A DNA stretch of 64,000 nucleotides from Rhodococcus sp. Leaf278 (GTDB taxonomy: Bacteria; Actinomycetota; Actinomycetes; Mycobacteriales; Mycobacteriaceae): positions 186,001-250,000 of the forward strand of contig NZ_LMRR01000041.1 in NCBI RefSeq assembly GCF_001426085.1, written 5' to 3'. This document shows, in pieces, positions 8,285-16,984 of the stretch. Position numbers and translations under genes: made by a program. A model generated the notes under the pieces. The model was not told the DNA's origin and searched no databases. It saw only the letters and a program-made list of their open reading frames with translations. Positions within the stretch are counted from its first letter, which is position 1; each line of letters opens with the position of its first letter.

Positions 8285-8410
8285 TCAGTCCGCCTGCACC
8301 CGACTGCGCGGAGGGCCGGTGGGCGCACTTCTCCCACCGTCGCGCAATGCGACCACAGTCCATCCCGCTCCGAGCACTGACAAGGCCAATACAGCTCCAA
8401 TTGCGATCAT
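8285..8410 (-). CDS. Possible small membrane protein (41 aa), divergent to MocR
   Basis: A 41-codon frame starting ATG at 8410. Residues 1-20 form one hydrophobic helix and the rest is short, basic and polar. No ribosome site is visible, so expression is unsure. Its position, divergent from the MocR regulator across three copies of the TGGACTGC repeat, is where a MocR target would lie, which is the main reason to list it. Confidence 0.35.
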   Translation of the reverse strand: MIAIGAVLALSVLGAGWTVVALRDGGRSAPTGPPRSRVQAD

Positions 8411-8420
8411 GTGACCACAA

Positions 8421-8471
8421 TGGACTGCTTTAGGGATGAATAGTGCAGTCCAGTGTGCAACAGTGGACTGC
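8421..8471. promoter_or_regulatory. MocR operator: three TGGACTGC boxes
   Basis: The sequence TGGACTGC occurs at 8421-8428, inverted at 8445-8452, and again direct at 8464-8471, ending right before the regulator's ATG. MocR proteins bind such mixed direct/inverted repeats, so this is a likely autoregulatory operator in the divergent promoter region. Confidence 0.7.
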
Positions 8472-9938
8472 ATGGACTCGTTCGACGCCACCGCGATCTC
8501 GGCCCCGGAGCTGGCAGCACGTATCGACCCCTCGACGCTGCGGAACAGATCCGGTGGTCCGCTCTACCTCGGCATCGCCGACGAGCTCCGGCGGTTGATC
8601 GAGAACGGTGAGGTGACGGCTGAGACGCGGTTGCCCGCCGAGCGGGCCCTGTCGATCAGTCTCGACGTCAGCCGGGTCACGGTCGCGTCGGCGTATCGCC
8701 ATCTCCGTGAGGGTGGCTGGATCAGCGCTCAACGCGGCTCTGGCACATATGTTTCCCCGACGAGTTCGCTGCCGTCGTGGGGAACCCTCGGCGGCGATCG
8801 CGAGACTGCAGATCTGGGATTCGTCAACGCATCACCGTCGGCCTCGCCCTTGCTTGCCGACGCATACAGCGTTGCGGCCGAGAAGATTACGGGCCGATTC
8901 GCATCGGGCGGCTACGCTCCGTCGGGTCTGCCCGAGCTCCGAGAATCCGTTGCCGCGTATTACCGAGGGCGCGGAGTACCGACAACGGCCGACAATATTC
9001 TCGTCACCTCGGGGGCCACCGACGCCATCCACGCGGTGTTGGCGACGTTCACCGAGCCGGGTGCCCGGGTATTGATCGAGCACCCGACGTATCCGGTTGT
9101 CGTCGAACTCGTTCACTCGTTCGGCGGTCGTTGCATCCCGGTGCCGATCGATCCTGAGAACACCGACGAGTTCGTGGCGTCGGCAGACAGGGCCGCGCGT
9201 CAGAGCGCCCCGACGTTGGCGTATTTCATGCCGGACTTCTCCAATCCCTCCGGTGCCCGGCTCCCTCTCCGGACCCGACGCCAACTGTCCGCGACCATGC
9301 ACCGACACGCGGTACTGACCATCGTCGACGAGGTAGCGGCCGATCTTTCGCTGGACGACTCACCCGACATCGAACCCTTCGGAGCGGCGACCCCGGACAT
9401 CGCGACAGTGACGATCGGGTCGATCAGCAAGACGGTGTGGGGTGGCCTGCGAGTCGGCTGGGTGCGTGCAGAAGCAGGCCTACTGGCGAGAGTCACCGCA
9501 ACCTATGCGCGACGCCAACTTTCGGCCTCCATTTTCGATCAACTCGCTGCGGTCGAGTTGATGGGCAAGTACGACGAGGTACGCCGGGTGCGCGCCGACA
9601 CCTCAAGAATCGCACGTGATCACACCGTTGCTCTGATGCGAGACCGGTTGCTGGACTGGCAGTTTCGCGTTCCGGATGGAGGCCTGGCCTTGTGGTGTTC
9701 CCTACCCGACGGCATCCGATCCAGTGCGCTGGTCGCCGAAGCCCACTCTCACGGCCTGCTGCTGGCACCCGGACTCCGTTTCGGCACGGGATACGCGTTC
9801 GACGATCATCAGCGCATTCCCTTCACCCGTTCACTGCCCGAAATCAGCTCGGCGGTCGACATCCTTGCTCGATTATCCTCGGGAATCGGTCCGACGGCGG
9901 CCGTCGGGTCGAGCACGCATGCGGCGGCGGTCGTATGA
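8472..9938 (+). CDS. MocR-type (GntR family) regulator with aminotransferase domain
   Basis: A 488-residue regulator. Residues about 30-95 form a GntR winged helix (LPAERALSISLDVSRVTVASAYRHL) and the remainder is a fold-type I, PLP-dependent aminotransferase-like domain with the PLP-lysine motif SISKTVWGGLRVGW. Such proteins use PLP or an amino compound as effector and seldom catalyse reactions. ATG 8472 is preferred because the operator boxes occupy the region upstream; an in-frame ATG at 8436 lies inside them. The stop overlaps the start of a truncated GNAT gene, so the two were once an operon. Confidence 0.88.
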   Translation: MDSFDATAISAPELAARIDPSTLRNRSGGPLYLGIADELRRLIENGEVTAETRLPAERALSISLDVSRVTVASAYRHLREGGWISAQRGSGTYVSPTSSLPSWGTLGGDRETADLGFVNASPSASPLLADAYSVAAEKITGRFASGGYAPSGLPELRESVAAYYRGRGVPTTADNILVTSGATDAIHAVLATFTEPGARVLIEHPTYPVVVELVHSFGGRCIPVPIDPENTDEFVASADRAARQSAPTLAYFMPDFSNPSGARLPLRTRRQLSATMHRHAVLTIVDEVAADLSLDDSPDIEPFGAATPDIATVTIGSISKTVWGGLRVGWVRAEAGLLARVTATYARRQLSASIFDQLAAVELMGKYDEVRRVRADTSRIARDHTVALMRDRLLDWQFRVPDGGLALWCSLPDGIRSSALVAEAHSHGLLLAPGLRFGTGYAFDDHQRIPFTRSLPEISSAVDILARLSSGIGPTAAVGSSTHAAAVV

Positions 9939-10120
9939 GGCAGTCCGATTACGTCGAGGGCTGGGTTCGAGGTTGGGCGCACTCGCGTCTCACGCCGGCA
10001 CCGGTCGAGATCGCGGGCGGCTGGGCGATCGAGACCGGTACGACGCAAGAATCTCGTCGATCCGTCTTGCACACTCCGACCGCCGAACAGGTCGAATCGA
10101 TTGTCGAGAGACCACATTCT
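9935..10120 (+). pseudogene. Truncated GNAT acetyltransferase, N-terminal remnant
   Basis: The ATG overlaps the MocR stop (ATGA). The first 60 or so residues (VEGWVRGWAHSRLTPAPVEI, GGWAIETG, then a TAEQVESIVE helix) match the N-terminal start I know from actinobacterial GNAT-family proteins. The match ends near 10120, where the frame runs into the antisense 3' end of the Fic gene and gives nonsense. No remainder of the acetyltransferase is found on the far side of the Fic gene. I infer deletion or replacement when the Fic gene arrived. Confidence 0.6.
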
Positions 10121-10126
10121 TGCCAC

Positions 10127-11230
10127 TCAGATCTGGCCTGCGGAGCCTTCTGTCCTGACCAGCAGTCGAAGAAACTCTCGGTTGATGAACAGGCGATCCC
10201 GCCCAACTTTGCTCTCCTGCAGCAGGCCAGCTTCTACCAGTGCGTTCAACCAGCCAGTTGCTGTCGGCCGCGAAACCCCGCATCGAGAGACGACGGTCTT
10301 GATTCGACAGTAGGGCTGCTCGAACAGCACCGACTGAAACTCGGAATCAGCCCCTCCTTTGGTGACTGCACGGGCTCGCATGCCGAAGTCGTCCTGAAGC
10401 GCACGGATCGCTTCGATCTTGCTGAGCGTGTCGTTCGACGTCCGTTCGATGCCGGCGAGGACATACAGCACCCACGGCTCCCACGCCGCTTGCGACGTCA
10501 CAGCCAGTAGCAAGCGGTAGTAGTCGTTCTTGGTGTCGATGATGTATCGCGAGAGATAGAGCACGGGCATTCTCAAGAGACCCGCCTCGATCAGCAGCAT
10601 CACATTGAGGATTCGACCGGTTCGGCCGTTGCCATCGGCGAACGGATGGATCGCCTCGAACTGGTAGTGCGCGACGGCCATCCGCACCAGCGGGTCCATC
10701 CCGTCGTCTGCGTGTACGAAGCGTTCCCACTCGCTGAGTTTCGCCTCGATCAGGTCACGACCTTCGGGTGGGCTGTACGTCACCTCACCCGTAACCGGGT
10801 TGCCGATGCGCGTACCGGGCATGGCCCGAACTTGCATCTCCCGCCCCTTGATCGTGCTGCAGACATCGATTGCCGTGGCCGCCGTCAACCCGCGCTCGAT
10901 TGTTCGATCGAAGCCCACTTTGAGCGCGGTCCGGTATCGAAGCGTCTCGCGAGTAGCCGGGTCGGCTGCCGCGTCGTCGTCGAGGTGCCTGAAGAGCTCA
11001 TCTGTCGTAGTGACGATGTTTTCGATTTCGGAGCTCGCCTGTGCTTCCAACAACGGAATGGAGTTGATGAGCACCGTCGGGTTCGGTATCGATACAACTG
11101 CCTGGTCGAGCTTTGCTAGCGCAGTGTTTGCCGCGATGGCAGCCTTCAATACCGCGCGCGTTTCCAACACGTCGGTGCCTGGGGGTGCCGGAAGCTCGTT
11201 GAACGGAGAGTCGGGCTGCCACGCGATCAT
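10127..11230 (-). CDS. Fic-family AMPylase-like protein
   Basis: A 367-residue Fic protein that probably transfers AMP or another nucleotide group to a hydroxyl on a target protein. It has the N-terminal Fic_N domain with an inhibitory helix motif (SSEIEN, near residue 70), the catalytic loop HPFADGNGRTGR near residue 190 with the catalytic His, and a C-terminal winged-helix DNA-binding domain (VSRCGVSRPTATGWLNAL). ATG 11230 is preferred: TTTACA and CATTGT, 17 bases apart, end six bases before it, suggesting a leaderless message. It appears inserted next to a broken GNAT gene, a sign of acquisition. Unlike toxin Fic proteins there is no separate antitoxin. Confidence 0.9.
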   Translation of the reverse strand: MIAWQPDSPFNELPAPPGTDVLETRAVLKAAIAANTALAKLDQAVVSIPNPTVLINSIPLLEAQASSEIENIVTTTDELFRHLDDDAAADPATRETLRYRTALKVGFDRTIERGLTAATAIDVCSTIKGREMQVRAMPGTRIGNPVTGEVTYSPPEGRDLIEAKLSEWERFVHADDGMDPLVRMAVAHYQFEAIHPFADGNGRTGRILNVMLLIEAGLLRMPVLYLSRYIIDTKNDYYRLLLAVTSQAAWEPWVLYVLAGIERTSNDTLSKIEAIRALQDDFGMRARAVTKGGADSEFQSVLFEQPYCRIKTVVSRCGVSRPTATGWLNALVEAGLLQESKVGRDRLFINREFLRLLVRTEGSAGQI

Positions 11231-11366
11231 GCGTGGACAATGCCACACTGCAGGGGATATGTAAAGAAAGAGCACGGATTTTTACACGTTCGCGCTATCT
11301 GCAAAGTTTCTTGCTCAATCCCGCCGCGAAGGCCGCCCCATCGCACCGAAGCACGACCAGTAGTTC

Positions 11367-12167
11367 TCACCGAACCGACTTCTTCTCGTAGATCGCCATC
11401 GCCCAGACGTACCCCACCAGTGTGATCACCGCGCACCAGGCAAGTGCCAGTGGCAGGTTCGTGCCCAGCGGCTCCCCCGTCATCAGTCCACGCAGGGTTT
11501 CGACGAACGGAGTGAACGGTTGGTACTCGGCGAACCATCGCAGTCCCGACGGCATCGTGTCGGTCGGGACGAACCCACTGCCGAGAAACGGCAACAGCAG
11601 CAACAGCATCGGAAGATTGCTCGCGGTTTCCACCGATTTCGACGCCATTCCCATCGCCACCGCGAGCCAACTGATTGCGAATGCAATGAGCGCCACCATC
11701 AAGCCGGCCGAGATCCATTGCAGCAAACCTGCATTCGGTCGAAATCCAACAGCGAATCCCACTGCGAGCACCACCACCACTCCGAGAACAGCCTGCACCG
11801 TATTGCCGAGCACGTGACCTGCGAGAACCGCAGCTCGCGAGATCGCCATCGTCCGGAACCGCGCTGTGATGCCTTCGGTCATGTCCATCGCCACGGTGGT
11901 CGACGTCCCCCCGGCTGTGCCGGCGATCGTCATGGCGAGGATGCCAGGCATCACGTACGGCAGATACGCAGTGCGTCCACCCTCGGAATCCACACCGGGA
12001 AGCCCTGCGCCGAGCGTTCCCCCGAACACGAAGACGAACAACATCAGGAACACCACGGGTGCTCCGATGACGAACATCGTCAGACCCGGATACCGCACGA
12101 TGTGCAGCAGATTTCGGCGGAGCATCGTGATCGAGTCGCCGAACGTATACGTGATCGTTGTGGTCAT
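11367..12167 (-). CDS. ABC-2 type transporter permease (DrrB-like)
   Basis: A 266-residue inner-membrane permease with six hydrophobic segments and the ABC-2 pattern of daunorubicin-resistance DrrB proteins, including an EYQPFTPFVETLRGLMTG conserved C-terminal segment. Its ATG overlaps the ATPase stop by four bases, so the two form one exporter complex for a lipid, drug or other hydrophobic substrate. Last gene of a four-gene operon that starts with an RHH regulator. Confidence 0.9.
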   Translation of the reverse strand: MTTTITYTFGDSITMLRRNLLHIVRYPGLTMFVIGAPVVFLMLFVFVFGGTLGAGLPGVDSEGGRTAYLPYVMPGILAMTIAGTAGGTSTTVAMDMTEGITARFRTMAISRAAVLAGHVLGNTVQAVLGVVVVLAVGFAVGFRPNAGLLQWISAGLMVALIAFAISWLAVAMGMASKSVETASNLPMLLLLLPFLGSGFVPTDTMPSGLRWFAEYQPFTPFVETLRGLMTGEPLGTNLPLALAWCAVITLVGYVWAMAIYEKKSVR

Positions 12168-13102
12168 GATGCTTCCTTGCTGTCGGCCCGGCCGGTCAGA
12201 GCCATGAACACGTCATCGAGGTCGGGGGTATGGATACTCAGGTCTTCGGCCTCGACGCCTACGGAACCCAGTCGGTCCAGCACCGCCTGCAGCGTTCGGA
12301 CGCTCCCATCGGTGGGTACCGACAGCGCAAGTCCGTCAGCGTCGACCACCGCATCACCGAATGCGCGGGTTGCGTCGTCGAGCGCTGCGACATCGGCGAA
12401 GCACAATTGGATGTGGCCGCCGGGTATACGACGCTTCAGCTCGTCCGGGGTACCGTCGGCGACGATCCGGCCGCCGTCGAGTACCGCGACACGATCTGCG
12501 AGTTCGTCTGCCTCGTCGAGATATTGGGTGGTGAGCAGCACCGTGGTGCCGTCCAACACGAGGGATCGGACGATCTCCCACATGGTGCGTCGGCTTCGTG
12601 GGTCGAGACCGGTGGTCGGCTCGTCGAGAAAGATCACGCGTGGTGGAGCGACGAGACTCATCGCGAGATCTAGCCGGCGTCGCATACCACCCGAATACGT
12701 GGACAACGGTTTTCGAGCGGCTCCGACGAGGTCGAATTGATCGAGCAACTCCGCCACCCGCGGCTTGGATCGCGGTCCGAGATGACGCAGTCTCGCCATC
12801 AGCATCAGATTTTCCTCTCCGGTCAAGAGGTTATCGACCGCCGAGAACTGGCCGGTGAGGCCGATCGCCGCGCGGACACCAGCGGGATCGGTGACGACGT
12901 CACATCCTGCGACTGTCGCCGAACCGCTCTCCGGTCGAACGAGAGTCGACAGGATGTGAACGGCGGTGGTCTTGCCTGCCCCGTTGGATCCGAGCAGTGC
13001 GGTGACAGTGCCGGTGTCGACTGTGAGGTCGACGCCATCGAGTACACGGTTATTGCCGAAAGACTTTCGCAGTCCGCGGACGTGAATGGCAGATGTAGTC
13101 AT
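12164..13102 (-). CDS. ABC transporter ATP-binding protein (DrrA-like)
   Basis: A 312-residue ATPase that powers the adjacent ABC-2 permease. Walker A (GSNGAGKT, near residue 39), the ABC signature YSGGMRRRLDLA (near 138), Walker B (VIFLDEPTTGLD) and the H-loop region TTQYLDEADELADR are intact, followed by the C-terminal DrrA-type accessory domain. ATG 13102 is chosen; an upstream in-frame start would overlap the DUF4097 gene. The stop overlaps the permease start. Confidence 0.92.
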   Translation of the reverse strand: MTTSAIHVRGLRKSFGNNRVLDGVDLTVDTGTVTALLGSNGAGKTTAVHILSTLVRPESGSATVAGCDVVTDPAGVRAAIGLTGQFSAVDNLLTGEENLMLMARLRHLGPRSKPRVAELLDQFDLVGAARKPLSTYSGGMRRRLDLAMSLVAPPRVIFLDEPTTGLDPRSRRTMWEIVRSLVLDGTTVLLTTQYLDEADELADRVAVLDGGRIVADGTPDELKRRIPGGHIQLCFADVAALDDATRAFGDAVVDADGLALSVPTDGSVRTLQAVLDRLGSVGVEAEDLSIHTPDLDDVFMALTGRADSKEAS

Positions 13103-13118
13103 GGGATGCCTGTTCTTC

Positions 13119-13961
13119 TCAGCTGTGCCGGATAGCAATGTCGCCGTACCGTGTGCGAGCGCGAATCGTCACGCTTTCTTCTGTGTCGTCGGGTGCGCCC
13201 TCGGGGGTGAGTTCGTTGCGAACATGCCCGTCCTTCGACGACAGGTCCAGCCACGCCGGCACTCCTCGCTGAACGCCGACAGTAATCTGCCCGTATCCGG
13301 TTTCGACTTGGACTGCCCCAGTGCGTACTTCGTGGAGTGTGATGCTGCCGTAGGCAGTTTTCGCAGTGACTGCGCCGAGTGATTTCTCGATATCGAGATC
13401 ACCATAGGAGAGCTTGGCGTCGAGGTCGGTGCCGGATTGCCGCACCATGATCGAGCCGTGCGACGCCTTGAGGGTCGCGTCGTCGACAATCGTGCCGAGT
13501 CGGATCTGTCCATGATCGGCAGTGATGTCGATATTGCCCAGCGCCGTAGCGACTGTCGCATTACCGTGCCCGGCGCGCACCCACAGATCCTCTGCCGAAT
13601 CCACTTCCACCGGGCCCGTGGAACTCTTTATACGCACGGCACCGAGATCGCCCAACGTCCGAAGACTTCCGGCTGCGATTTCCGCGGTGAATCGAGATCC
13701 CTGCGGCAGTTCGACTTTCACGTCTACTGACTCGGTCGGCCCGAAGAAGCTGATGCGCGACTTGGGGCCGATGACGGTGAGCCGTTCTCCGTCGAACTCA
13801 ACCTTGGTATTCTCGGCACCTCTGCGGTCTACGGCTTTGGACGGGTTGGTTGGCCCGACGGTGACGACGGTGTCGACGCGTTCTGCCGCAACAACTTCGA
13901 TGCTGCCGACCTGCAGATCGATGGCCAGGTCTATCGGCGTCGGGGTAGCGAATTCGGGCAT
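13119..13961 (-). CDS. DUF4097 beta-helix repeat protein
   Basis: A 280-residue protein made of short repeated beta strands (repeats around motifs such as GNATVATALGNIDITADHG and YGSITLHEV), characteristic of the DUF4097 family, which folds as a right-handed beta-helix-like stack. No signal peptide or membrane segment is seen. GGGAGG lies 8 bases before the ATG. It sits between the RHH regulator and the DrrAB-type exporter in one operon; the biochemical role is unknown. Confidence 0.85.
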   Translation of the reverse strand: MPEFATPTPIDLAIDLQVGSIEVVAAERVDTVVTVGPTNPSKAVDRRGAENTKVEFDGERLTVIGPKSRISFFGPTESVDVKVELPQGSRFTAEIAAGSLRTLGDLGAVRIKSSTGPVEVDSAEDLWVRAGHGNATVATALGNIDITADHGQIRLGTIVDDATLKASHGSIMVRQSGTDLDAKLSYGDLDIEKSLGAVTAKTAYGSITLHEVRTGAVQVETGYGQITVGVQRGVPAWLDLSSKDGHVRNELTPEGAPDDTEESVTIRARTRYGDIAIRHS

Positions 13962-14039
13962 GACGATGCCTCCCTATGGGCATGGTTGTGAAACCCTGCT
14001 GGGTGCAGAGCTACTGAGGAGCTGTGGTGGTTCGGGAAC

Positions 14040-14528
14040 TCAGCGCGCCCAACCGGCGAAGTTGTCGCCAGTACGCACCGTGCGTTGCGCAGCGCGCCGT
14101 TGTTTGGGTTGAAGAGCAGCGGCGACGGCTCGCACCAACCAGGTGTTCACCGACATCCCGTCCGACACCGCAGCCTCGTCCACCCGCGACTTGAGTGCGT
14201 CCGGCAGTCGTAGCGTCGTGCGAGACGTGCTGGTGTCGTCGAGTTCGATTGCGGGAGATGCGTGCTCGTCATCTCCTGGTTCCGCCACAGGTGCCGCCAC
14301 GACGAATTCGATCTCACGTCCACGCAGCCTGATGTCCACGGAACCGGGGGCAAGGTCGCGGTTGATGTCTCCGACCGCGGCCGACAGCACGTCGAGCATC
14401 ACCAGACGCGTCGCCGCATCCATGCCGTCGACGAGTCGTTCGGCAGCGGCACGAGTGTTCTCGTCTCCGGTCGCTGCCGATTCGACCAGTCGACGTTGGA
14501 GATCGGTGACGTACTGCCCAAGTTCCAT
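14040..14528 (-). CDS. Ribbon-helix-helix (HicB/Arc-type) regulatory protein
   Basis: A 162-residue protein with a helical N-terminal domain of unknown role and, near residues 103-142, an RHH DNA-binding motif (TTLRLPDALKSRVDEAAVSD, then SVNTWLVRAVAAAL). It is the first gene of the DUF4097-DrrAB operon. A near-perfect palindrome directly upstream suits an RHH dimer pair, so I infer autoregulation of the operon. Although the RHH part is like HicB antitoxins, no HicA toxin is adjacent. Confidence 0.8.
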   Translation of the reverse strand: MELGQYVTDLQRRLVESAATGDENTRAAAERLVDGMDAATRLVMLDVLSAAVGDINRDLAPGSVDIRLRGREIEFVVAAPVAEPGDDEHASPAIELDDTSTSRTTLRLPDALKSRVDEAAVSDGMSVNTWLVRAVAAALQPKQRRAAQRTVRTGDNFAGWAR

Positions 14529-14538
14529 GGGTCAACAA

Positions 14539-14557
14539 TGACACCACGGTGGTGTCA
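14539..14557. promoter_or_regulatory. RHH operator palindrome
   Basis: TGACACCAC and GTGGTGTCA are perfect complementary arms around a single G, 10 bases upstream of the RHH gene start. Another half site TGGTGTCAC lies at 14571-14579. The arrangement fits cooperative binding by the RHH protein to its own promoter. Confidence 0.65.
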
Positions 14558-14623
14558 CGTCAAGCCCCAGTGGTGTCACTACGGGCTCTATTGCAGCCTG
14601 TGCCGCGATCGCAGCACTCGGAC

Positions 14624-15073
14624 TCAGGGCCGGAGGGCCTCCACGATGGCCGCGATTCGCCGCTGGCGGGTGTCGTCCCGCTTCGCATCGGCGACGGAGC
14701 GGGCATGCTCTTTACGCGTCGACGGTGCCAGCGCATCGAACGCAGCGCGCACAGCGGGATCCGCGTCCAGAGCTGCCGCCAACGCCGGCGGCACCTCGAT
14801 CACCTGCGGTTGGTCGTCCAACTCGATGGTCACGTCGACGGTGTCGCCGGCCTCGACGCCCAAGGTGGCGCGCACGCTCTTGTTGAGCCCGAGCAGGTTC
14901 TCGCCGCCCATGCGCCCGATACGGCCGCGCACGGTTTGTCCACCGATCGTGAACCGGACCGGCGGAGTTTTGGTGGAACCGAGCGACGCGACCTGCTCGT
15001 CCGTGAGCACAATCGCTGCCGCAGGGCCCCGTGATTCGAGGACCGTGGATACCCGCAGAACCGTTGCTGCCAT
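14624..15073 (-). CDS. YdeI/OmpD-associated family protein (DUF1905 plus YdeI domain)
   Basis: A 149-residue soluble protein. The N-terminal 90 residues are a beta-barrel-like DUF1905 domain (RGRIGRMGGENLLGLNKSVRATLG) and the C-terminal part has the bacteriocin-protection/YdeI helix pair with LDADPAVRAAFDALAPSTRKEHARSVADAK. Family members are linked to resistance against antimicrobial peptides, but this is not proven for actinobacterial versions. Single gene. Confidence 0.82.
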   Translation of the reverse strand: MAATVLRVSTVLESRGPAAAIVLTDEQVASLGSTKTPPVRFTIGGQTVRGRIGRMGGENLLGLNKSVRATLGVEAGDTVDVTIELDDQPQVIEVPPALAAALDADPAVRAAFDALAPSTRKEHARSVADAKRDDTRQRRIAAIVEALRP

Positions 15074-15185
15074 GCGATCACGCTAACCGTCGGTGGTGCT
15101 CTGAGTGTCCACAATTTGCGTCGAGAGACGGAATCCCGCCACGGGAGTCGAATAGTGGGCAGTCAGCGCACCTGAACCACTGCAC

Positions 15186-15653
15186 TCAAGCTTCGGCTTC
15201 CACGATTCGCTTGATCGCCGCCAGGGTGCGCGGGATGCCGTCGAGTGCCGCTTGGCTACGGGTGTCGATTTCCTGTTGCGCGTCGTCTCCGAATTTACTG
15301 TTGAACATCGCGATTCCGTCGGGCAGGAAGTTCCAGTTCTCGGTCAGGCGTGTGCCACCGTCCACCGACTCGAGGGTGTAGCCCCAGCCGACGAAGTTGT
15401 CGCCCACCACCCAGGCGAATTCGCTACCAGGCTCGGCTGCTGCCACTGTCGAGACCGTCTCCCACGTGCGGCCCGGCACAACGTTGCGTCCGGTGAACGT
15501 CGATCCGACGCCACCGCCGTCGGGCTCGTTCCACCAGCATTCCTGGCAGATCGGGCTCCACTCGCCCGTTCGGGTGACATCGGAGACGACGGCGTACACC
15601 TTCTCGACCGGCGCAGCGACGACAATGGATTCGGAAAACTCGAGTGCAGTCAT
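15186..15653 (-). CDS. SRPBCC family (polyketide cyclase/dehydrase-like) protein
   Basis: A 155-residue START-like fold protein with the usual start (SIVVAAPVEKVYAVVSDVTRTGEWSP), a central GWGYTLESVDGGTRLTENW segment and a long C-terminal helix. The family binds hydrophobic ligands or acts as cyclase; the ligand here is unknown. Single gene, convergent with nothing, divergent from the clpP pair. Confidence 0.85.
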   Translation of the reverse strand: MTALEFSESIVVAAPVEKVYAVVSDVTRTGEWSPICQECWWNEPDGGGVGSTFTGRNVVPGRTWETVSTVAAAEPGSEFAWVVGDNFVGWGYTLESVDGGTRLTENWNFLPDGIAMFNSKFGDDAQQEIDTRSQAALDGIPRTLAAIKRIVEAEA

Positions 15654-15752
15654 CTCACCATTGTCCCTCGGCGGCCGACGCAGCTGTGAGCAGCGTCGCT
15701 GCCCACAGCAGCATCACTGGTGCGCAACCGAATTCGGATTCACACTCGACTC

Positions 15753-16361
15753 ATGAGCGAATCGCCTCGAATGTTCCCACCCGAACTCCGCAACCAACTC
15801 CTACGGCACCGAGTCCTGGTGCTCGACGGCCCCCTCGACGACGACAACGGCACGGTTCTCACCACTCATCTGCTGACGTTGGCCGCCGAGAATTCCTCGG
15901 CGGACATCGCCCTGTGGATCCACTCCCCGGGCGGATCGGTTCCCGCGATGCTCGCCATCCGCGACGTGATGCACCTCGTCCCCTGCGATGTCTCGACCCT
16001 TGCGCTCGGATTGGCCTGCAGTGCTGGTCAATTCCTGTTGTCCTCGGGCACGCGAGGAAAGCGGTACGCCCTGCCGCACTCACGGATCCTCATGCACCAG
16101 GGCTCGGCGGGCATCGGAGGGTCGGCCGTCGAAGTGGAGGTGCAGGCCAACGATCTTCGTCATACCCGAGATACGGTGCTCGGCTTGATCGCCGACGACA
16201 CCGGGCAGACACGCGAGCAAATATTCGACGACTCCCTCCACGACCGCTGGTTCACCGCGGAGGCCGCGCGTGCGTACGGGTTCGTCGATGCGATCGTCGA
16301 CTCGTTCGACCAGGTCATGCCTGCACGACGGGTGTCCTTCGGAATGGAGATGGCACGATGA
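15753..16361 (+). CDS. ClpP-type protease subunit, catalytically complete
   Basis: A 202-residue serine protease subunit that would assemble into the barrel-shaped ClpP chamber with an AAA+ unfoldase. The catalytic residues are present: Ser90 (in ACSAGQ), His115 (LMHQG) and the Asp in LHDRW. Two overlapping clpP genes of this type exist in actinobacteria in addition to the housekeeping clpP1P2; being separated from clpX and tig suggests an accessory pair. The start ATG follows a plausible leader; an in-frame start 33 bases upstream is less likely. The stop overlaps the next gene by four bases. Confidence 0.9.
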   Translation: MSESPRMFPPELRNQLLRHRVLVLDGPLDDDNGTVLTTHLLTLAAENSSADIALWIHSPGGSVPAMLAIRDVMHLVPCDVSTLALGLACSAGQFLLSSGTRGKRYALPHSRILMHQGSAGIGGSAVEVEVQANDLRHTRDTVLGLIADDTGQTREQIFDDSLHDRWFTAEAARAYGFVDAIVDSFDQVMPARRVSFGMEMAR

Positions 16362-16984
16362 GCACGTACACGATTCCCAATGTCATCACACGAGATTCGC
16401 GCGGAGAACGCGTCGTCGACGTGTATTCGCACTTGTTGAGTGAGCGCATCGTCTACCTCGGCACCGGGATCGACGCAGGCGTCGCGAACGCGATGATCGC
16501 GCAGCTTCTGCATTTGGAGGCCGACTCCCCCGATCAAGAAATCTCGATGTACATCAACTGCGAGGGCGGCGATACGGCCGCTATGTTGGCCGTCTACGAC
16601 ACCATGCAGTTCATCGGATCACCGGTTGCCACAACATGTGTGGGGCAAGCTGTCGCAGCCGGTGCAGTACTGCTCGCCGCCGGGGCACCGGGGCGACGTT
16701 CGGCGCTGACCCACAGCCGGGTGGTGTTGCATCAACCCGCGGCGCAGGGACGTGGCACTATCCCCGACCTGATTCTGGCTGCAGACGAGGTGGTCCGAGT
16801 TCGGGCCGAGATGGAATCGATCCTCGCAAAACACACTGGACGCGAGGCGGCGACACTTCGACACGACACCGACCGAGATCTGGTGTTGACGGCCTCAGCT
16901 GCCCGCGAGTACGGCGTCGTCGACCAGGTTCTCGAAGGACGTCAGGCAGCCATCAACGTCGCATCGCCACGCGACAGGTCGTGA
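16358..16984 (+). CDS. ClpP-like subunit lacking the catalytic serine
   Basis: A 208-residue ClpP paralogue translationally coupled (ATGA) to the complete subunit. The fold motifs are kept, including YINCEGGD, the His in VVLHQP, and the Asp in DTDRDL, but the nucleophile position in the GQAVAAG block is Ala100 (codon GCA) instead of Ser. I infer a structural, non-catalytic partner in a mixed two-ring ClpP. The last 43 bases overlap, tail to tail, with the ClgR-like gene on the other strand. Confidence 0.88.
   Translation: MSTYTIPNVITRDSRGERVVDVYSHLLSERIVYLGTGIDAGVANAMIAQLLHLEADSPDQEISMYINCEGGDTAAMLAVYDTMQFIGSPVATTCVGQAVAAGAVLLAAGAPGRRSALTHSRVVLHQPAAQGRGTIPDLILAADEVVRVRAEMESILAKHTGREAATLRHDTDRDLVLTASAAREYGVVDQVLEGRQAAINVASPRDRS

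Noticed and set aside
14040-14528. HicAB toxin-antitoxin module
   Set aside because: Only an RHH protein with an extra N-terminal domain is present; no HicA-like toxin gene adjoins it.
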